Part shown: piece by piece, positions 31,526 through 40,123 of the stretch | Position numbering within the stretch: position 1 is the stretch's first letter | How the letters are laid out: every line of letters starts with the position of its first letter | Assembly: GCA_026260175.1 (NCBI GenBank) | Contig: JAKCWW010004089.1 | Span: 1-40,123, forward strand | DNA: 40,123 bases | Direction of reading: 5' to 3' | Origin: Reticulitermes lucifugus | Lineage: Eukaryota; Arthropoda; Insecta; Blattodea; Rhinotermitidae | Notes under the pieces: model-generated | The model's database searches: none | What the model was told of the DNA's origin: nothing | The model's input: the letters and a program-made list of their open reading frames with translations, nothing else | Program-made: the position numbers and the translations under genes

Positions 31526-32125
31526 TGAGGACACAGTCAATATTGTATAACCTCCACAGGTTGTGCAGCCTTGTTAAACAACGATGCTAAGCAACACATA
31601 AATACATTCATGGAGTCTTGTCAGTATATGTGTGGAAACAGCGAGATTACTCGTCCAGTCACCTGATAAACAAAGCTACGAGTAGTTCCGCGCAACTGAA
31701 GAAGAATTATAGACCTCTGCAAGATAAACTGATGATGCGAAATGTTCTGCCTAACGCAGGAGCTGCATTACATGAAATGGGTTACGGTCCCTGGTTTTAC
31801 ATCCTCTTCCGAGTCCATAACTTCGAAACGTGTAACGTATGAATAAACTCGTACAGTACAATTATAAAATTCTCTTCCACCAAACTGTAAAAATTTGTAA
31901 CAAAGAAATTAAGCCCTGTGTATATTAACACGCTCATTGGTATGAACTCTTTTATGGGTGTCCTCCTGTACACAACAGCCGAACAGTCAAAGCAAGCAAC
32001 GATACGTAACATATGAAAGAAGAAATTTCTTTTCATATTAATGGTCAAAGCTCATTATTCTTGTGCCGTAACTTTGCAGTTAGAAACGAGAGAAATTTGT
32101 TCCCAGCAACATTTCGGCCTCTACT
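31526..32125. other. Unassigned sequence
   Basis: No gene or repeat was recognised. Confidence 0.4.
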
Positions 32126-32338
32126 TTAACCCTTTAAGGCCCAGTTGTTACTTTGTATACCTCCAGGTTTCACATACAAAAATTCTACATTCTGCCCACA
32201 ATGTAAGTTTATGTGTTTCGTGTGATTCATACAACAAACAGCGACTGTTTCGCTATACGACATTAGTTATTGGTTTTCATAACTTGACGGTGTTTACTGC
32301 GCGGTACGAACTGATTCTTTGAAAGTAATCGAGGTTAA
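32126..32338 (+). mobile_element. piggyBac-like MITE, copy 2 (TTAA flanks)
   Basis: TTAA at 32126-32129 and 32335-32338 bound the unit. The left end CCCTTTAAGGCCCAG agrees with the family end at 6.4 kb; the right end is more worn. The interior matches copy 1 in reverse orientation (aaaattctacatt, cgcggtacgaactga). A 93-codon plus frame overlaps it by chance. Confidence 0.8.
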
Positions 32339-33390
32339 TTTTCATGTTTGAATTAATAAAGTATATTTAAAAAGCTACACTATATTCTAACATGTCCGAA
32401 TACAGAAAATATGAAGGAACAAATCATATTCTTGAGACTGACACTAAAAAGGTGGTTTAGGTCAGCCATGCAACCTGTCCGCTGTCTTGATAAATGCAAT
32501 GCGGCCTATACCGAGCGGAGTTACGCCAGATGGCAAGGTGGTAGCAGGTCGGACGACGCTCTGGATAAGGGCATTTCTTATATACTTGAATATACTATTC
32601 CTGCAGTCAACAAAACATCGCTTGAAAACAATTAAACAACAATATATTGTTGCTTGTACTACCTACATGTTCGATAGGGCTGAAAGATGATCATAAAGTT
32701 ATTGTTATCTAATGTACACTCTAAACGCTTATTATAAAATGTCTTCCTCTTTCAGTTGTTATAGTTATACTATTCTAGTCAAAATTTAAGTATTGCCCGT
32801 TACTGCAACATTTACAATATTTTAGTTTACTAGAAATTGATTAATTATAATTTCATTACTTTCGTAAACACAATAGATTTATTAGAATACATATGAAATT
32901 TTAAAATAAATTCATTTCCTTTTCCTGCGATTGTGTAAGCATGCTTCTCCAAAGCCGGCATTTCAACATAATGATGCAGTAAAACACATCTACTTTCACT
33001 GTATATATATATATATATGAGCATCATGTATCTGATTCTTCAATAATAATACCCGTAAAAAGAATTAGGGCAAATAAAAAACGCGTGGTAATATGTGGGG
33101 CTTGCTGATTATTTGGGCGTTTTTAATTAATGGACTTTTTCCATCATATCTTCTTCAAATAATAAAAAATCATTAATAAAACATAGTGTTTCGGGCAGAG
33201 TATTGGCCCCGTCTTAGCCTAAAAATTCGGCCCGAAGTCTGACAGAAACATGGCCTATAGTGCTCAACTCAGGAAGTTTCGGCCAACTTTTTAGCCTGAG
33301 GATAAGACTGACCTTCTCCCAGAAACGCACCTTCAGTTATTCTTTATTGTTATTATTTTAACAGGAGAGGATGGACAAGTTCCATGCATC
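32339..33390. other. Unassigned sequence
   Basis: A short (TA)n run lies near 33001-33018. Between 33190 and 33310 the words gtttcggc, ttcggccc and tttagcct recur. They may be worn inverted pieces of an element, but no ends can be set. Confidence 0.35.
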
Positions 33391-33672
33391 AGATGATTCC
33401 AAATGCAATACACCATCGTCAGAATTTTACAGAATCCTAACTTTAAGGTTTGTGTAGGGGTAACCCTGTTCACTTCTATTCAGGGAGTGCACGATTTGAA
33501 CATCGGCTGGGTTAGTGGCTACTATGAGAGGTTTTTCTTTGTTTTTCCTCAGTTCCCCCAGTCATAAGTACCCCGATTAGGCCACGACCGCTTTTGCCAA
33601 ATTCTATCTCATTCACGATTCAGAAATTATCCTACCCACGACACTACATAGAGCGTCGTAAAATAAAAAACG
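33391..33672 (+). mobile_element. SINE-like element (family 4), copy a
   Basis: A weak B-box-like word (gatttgaacatcgg) is followed by a tttttcctcagttcccc body and a characteristic 3' end, gacactacatagagcgtcgt then aaaataaaaaa. A close variant of the 3' end recurs at 36461-36487, and the ttttcctcagtc body recurs at 37955. Shared body and tail at separate loci argue for a dispersed element. The head is poorly defined. Confidence 0.5.
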
Positions 33673-33854
33673 TATAGTCCATAAAATAAAACAAACTTCG
33701 CAAGTCTATGAGTGTCCTTAAAATTTGTCAAATGACTTGGAATATATAGGTGTGTCTGTAGTTTCATCTAAACCTGAAAAAGGGTCCCTAAAGATAAGAC
33801 GAAGTTAATTAAAATTAGGACTAAATATAATAATACTCATGTAAGACAAGTATT

Positions 33855-34112
33855 GGCCGATCTAAGGCGTAGGTCTGTGGCCGCTTGATTGCTGGGACTG
33901 CGGGTTCGAAACCGCTGAGAGCATGGATATTCGTCTCTTTTGTTTGTCTTGTCCTTTGAAGTTAGTGGCCTCTGCGGCGAGCTGCTCACTCTTCAGAGGA
34001 GCCCTAACGGGTGTGTGTGTGTGTGTGTATGTGTTTGTGTGTGATATATAGAAACGTCAACAATGGGGCGGCCTAGGCCAGAGTTGGGCTATTAGGCCTC
34101 TGAAAAAGGAGG
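33855..34112 (+). mobile_element. SINE family 1, copy 4 (diverged, head deleted)
   Basis: It starts ggccgatctaaggcgtag, lacking about 17 bp of the A-box region found in other copies. It keeps the B-box (gggttcgaaaccgc), the gcatggatat and cagaggagccctaac body words and the gcggcctaggcc block. A (GT)n run of about 20 bp (34009-34028) has expanded inside the body where other copies have gtgtggtgtgtc. This is the oldest family-1 copy here. Confidence 0.8.
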
Positions 34113-34351
34113 GAAGCGCCGTAGGTCGAGTTTTATTAATGTCTAGGGAATAAAAAAACGTATAGTAAAAGAGCAAGTAAGTAGAAAATTCTATGAAGAA
34201 ACTGTCTCGTACTTCTTTAGCCAAGGTCACAATACAGTTACACAGAAAATATGTAAACATACACACTTCATGTAACGCCACAAACATGTTTCATTTTAAT
34301 CAACCCTTCTTCATCCCATATCGTTCATTATTGATCCAGAACACCTTAAAT

Positions 34352-35775
34352 CAGGGCTGCCCAAGCGGCCTTAGGTCACCTGAATAATTTCAGTAATACA
34401 ATTTAACAAACATAATGTAACGCTGTTTTCTTTGTTGGCTATACCTCTGGGAAAACACCGCTTGGCATACGTGACTTAAGCTTGTCTTTCTATTCGCTGC
34501 CACCAGTCAGCCCTTTAATATTGCTGACTCAATATAGTCTAAGTTTTAAAACTTATAATGCTGACACAAACTTATTGGGATACACAAATGAGTGGGAAAA
34601 GGGTCTCTGTCCTGGTTTCTAAATAACTATTGTGGGTCACTCACTTGTTTTATGGGCTCTAACATGTACAAAATCTATTATCACACCACACTTATTTAGC
34701 TACTAATAACAATATTAACCAAAGAAACATGGCTACTTGCACCGGCCCACACACACTTGCTTATGCCACTTAACAAGTGTAAACTAATTAAAATGATTGT
34801 GTTATTCCGTTACAACAATTTCGAATTTAGTAATTACACTTTTACTTTGTATAATTCACTATTTCCCTCTTTCAAATGGGGTTATAAAGTAATTAAGTAA
34901 ATTACTTCGCCAACTTACCTTGTGTTAAAATTAATCCAATCATTCTAGTTTCTCCAACAATAGCTGCTTTGTAGTATATCCCTTATACTTTTGTTTAAAG
35001 TACTTAATCCAAAAGAATGGCGCTTCACACACAAAAAAATCACGTTTAACAAAAAGCATTACACTGCAACATCAAAATTTCAACACAAAATTTGTCATCA
35101 ATTTTAAGTTCAATCACCAAACAAAGCCGAGAAACAAAAGCCCAAAAGCCACGCGGCGTATTCTCCTCCTCTATATATCAGCCTCAACCAACGCCCATAC
35201 AGCGTCATCCCGCTAAATCAAAACCAAAAACAAAGAAACAATTAACTAACAGTCTACCTCTCATATCCATATATGGACTACGTAACTGGCCAATAAAAAT
35301 CCCTAATTCATTCATTACCTTATAAGGCTGCGCGTCAGTAAGATTCTGCTGCGCAGCAGTAAGTGTCCAAAGTGCAAATGGCTCGGTGCTGAGTAGGCTA
35401 GTATGTACAGTGTAAGCAAATACAATGGAAAATTCCGTACAAATATACAGAAAATGTACGATCTATCAGTTATTCATTACAATAATATAATAGCTCTACA
35501 GAATATAATATGGCAACTTTATTAGCACAGAAAATGTTTACAAACTATAACTCATCACTTTTAAGACATCACACAGTAAGCCAATCATTATTTGTGTTTT
35601 GCCGAGTTTAGTACGGCCACTACCTTGTCATTCAACCGTAATTGTTTGTAAATAACGGCCTTCTAGTCAGTTCAATCCCACCCCCCCTTTCGGTATATAT
35701 ATAAACACGTGCGGCCCTCAGGCGAGTCCTAAACGAATTATGTAGCCCTCCTGTGGTTGAAGCTGGCCTGTCCTG
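34352..35775. mobile_element. Non-autonomous hAT-like DNA transposon, 1.4 kb
   Basis: The left end reads CAGGGCTGCCCAAGCGGCC. The right end, read inward on the other strand, is CAGGACAGGCCAGCTTCAACC, an imperfect terminal inverted repeat of hAT type. The 8 bp outside are ccttaaat (34344-34351) and ccttaaag (35776-35783), matching at 7 of 8 as expected for an old 8-bp hAT duplication. The subterminal region (gcggccctcaggcgagtcct, near 35711) also has the look of hAT-group ends. No transposase frame exists inside; the longest is 77 codons. The strand is arbitrary. Confidence 0.7.
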
Positions 35776-35783
35776 CCTTAAAG

Positions 35784-36269
35784 GAACATTTGATGAGAGT
35801 ATACGGAAATTATAGGTCCACAAATACTGAATCACGTTTACATGTAAGGAACCTCAGTGTAGTTGTTACAGCCACACACGTCACAGAGCGTACACGGTTA
35901 TTCACCGCTAAACACATTTATTAATCACACAGGTCAGCCAGATTTGCAAAACGCACCCCATTTTATGAGCTTCATATGTGAAAAATATCAATACCTGCTA
36001 GTCGACAATTACAGGAACAGAAATATTAATATCAGAAAGGAACTAGTTTCACATTTGATAAAAGAGCTGCAGGTCATAGGAAGGTACTTAGTACTAGAGA
36101 CAGGTATGGAAAGTGCGTGATGATGGCGTGGTGATGTCGGAGCGAAAGAATAGCTGGATGCCGAGAAAAATTCAAGGATTATTAGAAATAGCATAACAGT
36201 TTGTTACAGAATAAAGGTACAACGCGCAGTAATAAAAAGAAATACTCTTAAACGGCAGGAAACCACAAA
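35784..36269. other. Unassigned sequence
   Basis: The 85-codon plus frame (35863-36120) and the 61-codon minus frame across it show nothing recognisable. Confidence 0.35.
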
Positions 36270-36495
36270 TCGCGGTCATGTGATTGGCAGTGTTGCTGTG
36301 TCACGAATTCAAATCTCCGAATAAAAACTAGCTAACCTGACAGGATTAGTCTCGAGATATAATTGTCAGGATATTAAGTAGTCTACCTAAAATTAGGCAC
36401 ATGTCCTTTCCTTTCATGGTCTTTGCAATTCATAATTCACTTAATGATAGTTCCATTCGACGCAGCTACATAAAGCGTCGTTAAATAACCATTAC
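36270..36495 (+). mobile_element. SINE-like element (family 4), copy b
   Basis: The 3' end (cgacgcagctacataaagcg, then tcgttaaataacc) closely matches the end of the element at 33391-33672. About 150 bp upstream, gaattcaaatctcc looks like a worn B-box. The middle is too diverged to align by eye. Confidence 0.4.
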
Positions 36496-37325
36496 TTAAC
36501 TGAGTGTGAGTAAAAACAGCAAAAACAAAAAATCTTCAATGTCCTAATTTCGGCAGTCTATTTTGACAACTTTGAGTGCCTCTACAATATTTTTGTAACT
36601 GAGACACATGTTGTTGGGTCTTAAGACAGAATACTATAGTATAATCCGGTCGAAGAGATTAAGTTAGGGATAGTTTATCGTAGAGTGCACGATATACAGT
36701 GTCCTTCTGAACTTTGGTCTTTGCTGGAGAAGGGTGGGGCTGTTTAATTACTGTAAAGTCATCCGTAAACCGTATTTCCGTTGTCTAGACCCTTTATTCT
36801 TGTCCCGTAACGACATAATAACTCATGCAGCAACATTCTGCAATGTTAAGAAAAAGAGAAATACACTGCTTTGTAATAACCATACACAATACGATTGTTC
36901 TTAAGTTATTTAACGACGGCGTATCATCTATAGATATTATTAGCCCAGTGTGGGATAAAAGTATGATTAATTATGGTGTCTGGAAAGAAAGAGACGAAAT
37001 AATTGTAGCCGTCTTCAAAGTGTTATGTCGGGATTTATCTGGGAACTGAGAAACTAATTTGAACTTCAGTCAGGGTACCCGCTGCAAGGAATCTATTGGC
37101 TACATCCAAATGTACGTCAGGCGCTGTGTTGCCTGATATATTTTCAATCGGTAAGGTACCGTTAATGTGTTTGGAGGAGATATGTAGCGCAATGAATGCG
37201 TCATTCCCATATTCTTTCCCTCAAACCATCACCATACACTAGTAAACTGCCTCATCTTTGTATATTCATTTAGCCCTCCAGTAAATTCCTGAATGAGACT
37301 CACGGTTGAAGGCGGTAACATCCCT
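36496..37325. other. Unassigned sequence
   Basis: No gene or repeat is supported; the frame at 36825-37049 has no family signal. Confidence 0.35.
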
Positions 37326-37390
37326 CTTTCATTGTCCATTAACCAACTAAATACACTTTCACTTTCAACTATTTAATAGTTTACAAATTT

Positions 37391-37436
37391 TCCCCTACAT
37401 ACGTTTCGGTCCATACAAAGACCATCATCAGGTGGT
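37391..37436 (-). ncRNA. Minimal variant hammerhead ribozyme candidate, left arm of element C
   Basis: Minus strand: CCAC, CUGAUGA, u, helix II GGUC-uuuguaug-GACC (perfect), GAAA, a tiny helix III (C-G closing loop guau), U, A at the predicted cleavage position, then GGGG. Helix I (CCAC with GGGG) has one mismatch. All core bases required in hammerheads are present, apart from one extra U between A9 and helix II, which is shared with most sister copies. Confidence 0.65.
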
Positions 37437-37735
37437 ACACAAACTACACTTTATTTACACCCATAGGTTCAATCTGTCACCATACGCAGTCTAGTTCAAT
37501 TCAGTCTTTTATGTAGGGTGTAATAACTCTCTAAAAACACATATTTAAAAAGTAGATTGTGACGTATATATATAAAACTCTGTTTATAAGTTCTTAAATA
37601 TATATACGTCACAACCTAATTTTTAAATATGTGTTTTTAGAAAGTTATTACAACCTACATAAAAGACTGAATTGAACTAGACTGCATATGGTGACAGATT
37701 GAACCTATGGGTGTAAATAAAGTGTAGTTTGTGTA

Positions 37736-37779
37736 CCCCCTGATGATGGTCTTTGTATGTACCGAAACGTATGTAGGGG
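37736..37779 (+). ncRNA. Minimal variant hammerhead ribozyme candidate, right arm of element C
   Basis: Plus strand: CCCC (37736-37739), CUGAUGA (37740-37746), u, helix II GGU..ACC with a C-U mismatch at its fourth pair, GAAA (37764-37767), C-guau-G, U, A (37775, predicted cleavage after it), GGGG (37776-37779). Helix I is a perfect 4 bp here. Compared with the left arm, the defects are complementary: helix I is intact here and helix II is intact there. Confidence 0.65.
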
Positions 37780-37864
37780 AAAATTTGTAAACTATTAAAT
37801 AGTTGAAAATGAAAAGTGCATTTAGTTGGTTAGTAGACAGTGAATTGAAAATGCACGGTGAAAG

Positions 37865-38045
37865 TCATATAAAATCCCTCTTTCGTGTTCGCAAAGGCTG
37901 AGGTTCAAAACTCGGCCACAAGACGGGCTATACTGACTGATACTTTCGTATTTTCCTCAGTCACTCTACTACAGTCCCAGAAGAGTACCAGAAATTAGAC
38001 CTCAAACACTTTCATCCACAGCCTTCCCTATCTGACAAAACTACA
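37865..38045 (+). mobile_element. SINE-like fragment (family 4), copy c
   Basis: The B-box-like ctgaggttcaaaactcgg is followed about 45 bp later by ttttcctcagtc, the same order and spacing as in the element at 33.5 kb. The family's 3' end is missing. It directly follows the right arm of foldback element C. Confidence 0.4.
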
Positions 38046-38782
38046 CGTAAGTGTCCTTTTGTTGGATGCTATGTAACATAAGGTACCCGCAGTGTCATTA
38101 CAAAAACCACTAATAAATAAGACATTTTCACAGGGTTCGGGCCCGAGTGTTCATCATAATCAGTTTAATTCAAATTTATCTTCAATTAGGCCTTTATTAA
38201 TCTTCTACGTTTTTCTTGCTTTGACAAATGAAAAATTTTCATCTCTTCCGAAACAACAGTTCATGGAGTACTTCTCTCAGCGGGAAAGTAGATGGACACA
38301 TAAAAGTTACTACTTAAACAATTAAAAATATAGAAAATAATGTAAAAATATGTTTCATGCAGTGCTACCCGATATCGGAAAAGCATTTGCCTGTTCCAAA
38401 TTTCCCACGCTTCGCACTCTTATCCTTCTGATAAAAGCAGTATTAAGATAAAGATTAGCCTAACACATTGGAGGAATTATATTGACAGGATAAAAGAGGA
38501 GTACGCGGAGGCAAACCTATCCCAGTCCTAATGTCTCATCACCAATCTCATGTATATTGACCCAGGATCAAACTTGAACCTCCGCGGTGAAAGGCGCGAA
38601 ACATTATATGTAAAGATTTAGTTAAATACAGCATATAAAACTAGTGTTCTTCCATATAAATACCAATCGGTGAATGACATATAGGGTAATAACCGCTATT
38701 TATTGTAAAATCATACGAACACATTAATACCCTTCGTGGACAAAACGCAGAGTTTCTAGTGTGATAAAGGTGGTACATACGT
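38046..38782. other. Unassigned sequence
   Basis: Near 38578-38611, cctccgcggtgaaaggcgcg then aaacattatatgt faintly recalls the hammerhead-like cores, but CUGANGA is absent. Confidence 0.35.
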
Positions 38783-39046
38783 TTGCTAACTACTCGGCTT
38801 CAATGGATTAATATGAGAGGAGTTTTCGTGTGGTGTCTGGCAACACTAATGAGTTGGTACGCGCTGGATCACGTGATATCTTCAGCAATTTCTTGTCAAA
38901 GTATCTTTGGTATTAATTTTGTTTCTGCTTGTAGTACGTGCTTTATTGGCGCACTGTTCTTTGTAATGAGAACGAAGACAGGAAAAATGTATTCAGATCT
39001 CGCAAAGACCGTTGAAAGAAGGCGACAATTTAAGAAAACGTGCTAA
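38783..39046 (+). CDS. Weak candidate: membrane-protein-like ORF of unknown identity
   Basis: The frame is about 87 codons, with in-frame ATG at 38813 (translation MRGVFVWCLATLMSWYALDH). It has two hydrophobic stretches (GVFVWCLATLMSWYAL and an ISS..CQSIFGINFVSACSTCFIG-type segment), then a basic hydrophilic tail (TKTGKMYSDLAKTVERRRQ). The alternation of helices and a charged loop resembles part of a multi-pass protein such as an insect chemoreceptor, but I cannot assign a family. It lacks splice or start context and sits between mobile elements. A chance ORF or a receptor pseudogene fragment are both possible. Confidence 0.2.
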   Translation: MLTTRLQWINMRGVFVWCLATLMSWYALDHVISSAISCQSIFGINFVSACSTCFIGALFFVMRTKTGKMYSDLAKTVERRRQFKKTC

Positions 39047-39224
39047 TACTTTAGTTTATCAAAAATGTACCGCCCAAACCTTCGATGAAAACAGTGTCTC
39101 CAAAATCGAAAATCAAAAAGGGAATATAAAATTCAGAAACAAGAACAGTGTTGAATTACAGTCAATTTATCAAACCAATTTAATGCATGCAACTATTCAC
39201 ATATAAATATTACATACGTATATT

Positions 39225-39267
39225 GCTCCGACAAGTTTCGGCGTTCAAAAAACCATCTTCAGGGAGC
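39225..39267 (-). ncRNA. Minimal variant hammerhead ribozyme candidate, left arm of element D
   Basis: Minus strand: GCUCC, CUGAAGA, u, a weak helix II starting GG and ending CC, GAAA, C-uu-G, U, C at the cleavage position, then GGAGC. Helix I (GCUCC with GGAGC) is a perfect 5 bp, and the cleavage triplet is the classical GUC. CUGAAGA is allowed because the seventh hammerhead position is variable. Helix II is the weakest part. The sister arm has ACAUGU in the helix III position, a self-complementary word that could pair between two molecules. Confidence 0.65.
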
Positions 39268-39301
39268 ACGTGATTCCAAGTTTAAAACCAATTGAATGCC
39301 G

Positions 39302-39314
39302 AAACATGTCGGAG
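39302..39314 (+). ncRNA. Hammerhead 3' half, right arm of element D
   Basis: GAAACATGTCGGAGC at about 39301-39315 preserves GAAA, helix III (self-complementary acatgt), the GUC cleavage triplet and the 3' strand of helix I. The CUGAAGA block is absent upstream, so this arm cannot cleave itself alone. Confidence 0.5.
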
Positions 39315-39392
39315 CGATATACTCGTATATGTAATATTTATATGTAAATATTTGTGTGCGTGTAGTTGGTTTAATAAATTGACTATAATTCA

Positions 39393-40062
39393 TCAAACAA
39401 TGCACGGAGTGAGCAACCGTAAAAAAACAGTTTTGGTTTGTGGTCTTGACAATAAGGAATTACATGCTTCAATTTTTCGTTCAAAACGAAGTTAGCCAGA
39501 CGTCAAGCACCCTAGCATTAAGTTTTGGATCGTTTCAGTCAGAGCATTTGGAGAGTTATATTTTGCATCGTGTTAATGCGACTTTGCACGCAGCTCTTTA
39601 ATAAATCTATACTTGAAACAACAACAACGACGACGACGAAGACGACAAAAACAATACATATCGATATTGGAACACTGACAGCAATTGCTTCCTTTGTTTG
39701 CGTGAGACTTTCACGCTCCCGAAATACCTTGAAAGGACTTCATGCTAATCACTTTATGGTACTCAGGACAATATAAAGGAAACAGCAGTGAGTCCGGCAG
39801 GCCCGTAGCCAGGGGCGTGCATGTGTGTGCAATGCACATACTACAAATCTGGATGCACCCACTAGGAATTTGCTGAATATCAAAGGCAAACATGCTGATT
39901 AGCCCGCTAAGAAACGTGCGACAACCTACCGCTTCCACGTGTTGCCTTTGTTGAAACGTCATGGTCGGAAACAACTCATTTTCAAAAATGCAAGATGTTT
40001 GTGCAGTGTTATAGAGCTAGTGTCGATCTTGTATATATCATATAGTATATGTATAATACAGC
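39393..40062. other. Unassigned sequence with possible repeat debris
   Basis: An (AAC/ACG)n-like triplet tract lies at about 39618-39650. The phrase ggcccgtagccaggggcgtg (from 39799) resembles the edge of a common dispersed element, but I cannot define a unit. Confidence 0.35.
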
Positions 40063-40123
40063 TTTTTTTTTCCTATGGCTCGACAGCCCTATATGGGCCT
40101 GGGCCTCCTCGTTTCGTCGAGGT
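40063..40123 (-). mobile_element. SINE family 1, copy 5 (minus strand, cut by window end)
   Basis: The plus strand shows a T-run (the A-tail on the minus strand), then cctatggctcgacagccc and gggcctgggcctcctcg, then cgtcgaggt. This is the 3' end of the family-1 SINE. The head lies beyond the window. Confidence 0.9.

Larger units (their letters stand above)
37326..37842. mobile_element. Foldback element C: 245-bp inverted arms with paired hammerhead-like cores
   Basis: The left arm (about 37326-37574) and right arm (about 37594-37842) are reverse complements over their whole length with few differences, around a spacer of about 20 bp. It is the largest and best preserved inverted repeat in the window. 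Each arm holds a hammerhead-like core, so transcription from either side would yield a sense copy. Inner words gacgtatatatataa/ttaaatatatatacgtc and outer words accaactaaat/atttagttggt mark the limits. There is no coding sequence and no clear terminal duplication. Confidence 0.9.
39150..39392. mobile_element. Foldback element D with a hammerhead-like core
   Basis: The left arm (39150-39246) and right arm (39295-39392) are reverse complements around a spacer of about 48 bp. Shared words include tcaatttat/ataaattga, atataaatattacata/tatgtaatatttatat and ccgaca/tgtcgg. The left arm (minus strand) has a complete core. The right arm (plus strand) has only the second half (ccGAAACATGTCGGAGC), because its first half falls in the unpaired spacer and has been replaced. 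Confidence 0.85.

Noticed and set aside
31728..31746. ctgatgatgcgaaatgtt as another hammerhead core
   Set aside because: CUGAUGA and GAAA are both present but only three bases separate them, leaving no room for helix II, and no flanking helix I pairs.
38578..38612. ccgcggtgaaaggcgcgaaacattatatg as a hammerhead core
   Set aside because: GAAAC is present and a short helix is possible, but CUGANGA is missing and there is no inverted partner nearby.
1..40123. CRISPR arrays, operons, bacterial-type promoters or terminators
   Set aside because: No regularly spaced identical repeats with unique spacers were seen, and the content (LINEs, tRNA-SINEs, MITEs, Penelope remnant) is that of an animal genome.

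Overview
This looks like an AT-rich, intron- or intergene-sized stretch of a large animal genome. It has no operons and no long ORFs; the longest frame is 126 codons and lies inside a dead retrotransposon. Nearly everything I can identify is a decayed mobile element. The LINE, tRNA-SINE and Penelope remnants resemble families common in insects. My impression is a cockroach or termite (Blattodea) genome, but that is inference from family resemblance, not a database match.

Layout. 0-9 kb: a GGY microsatellite, a 21-bp perfect hairpin, a LINE 3' end (about 1560-1820), an AGTC/AGTT simple repeat, a nine-unit 35-bp minisatellite (2036-2357), a 78-bp palindromic TA-flanked MITE (3330-3407), two suspected dispersed repeats, a piggyBac-like MITE (6175-6413), and two LINE copies lying head to tail (6676-7142 and 7152-8480). 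The second LINE runs from the end of the endonuclease through a broken reverse transcriptase to the 3' end. 9-16 kb: mostly unassigned sequence with two tRNA-derived SINE families; one SINE contains the assembly gap (14884-14933). 16.5-21.2 kb: a Penelope-like element remnant with a GIY-YIG endonuclease and a hammerhead-like core downstream, then two long inverted repeats whose arms carry related hammerhead-like cores. 22.0-22.7 kb: a six-unit 114-bp satellite. 23-30 kb: more LINE and SINE debris, including one SINE inserted inside another, and one candidate protein-coding terminal exon (25477-25634). 31-36 kb: a 20-bp minisatellite, a second full piggyBac-like MITE, a SINE, and a 1.4-kb non-autonomous hAT-like element with near-identical 8-bp flanks (34352-35775). 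37-40 kb: two more hammerhead-bearing inverted repeats and a SINE cut by the window edge.

The most interesting pattern is the set of four long foldback elements (about 19.35, 20.93, 37.33 and 39.15 kb) plus the Penelope remnant at 16.6-17.2 kb. They differ in flanking sequence but share one small RNA-like core: CUGAWGA, an extra U in all but the most decayed copies, a short helix, GAAA, and a tiny helix III. The helices around the core differ in sequence between loci yet stay complementary. This fits minimal variant hammerhead ribozymes of the kind known from Penelope-like retroelements, here mostly held in inverted-repeat units.

No host gene is secure. The 25477-25634 exon is the best candidate. 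A hydrophobic ORF near 38.8 kb and a signal-peptide-like ORF near 10.45 kb are weaker.
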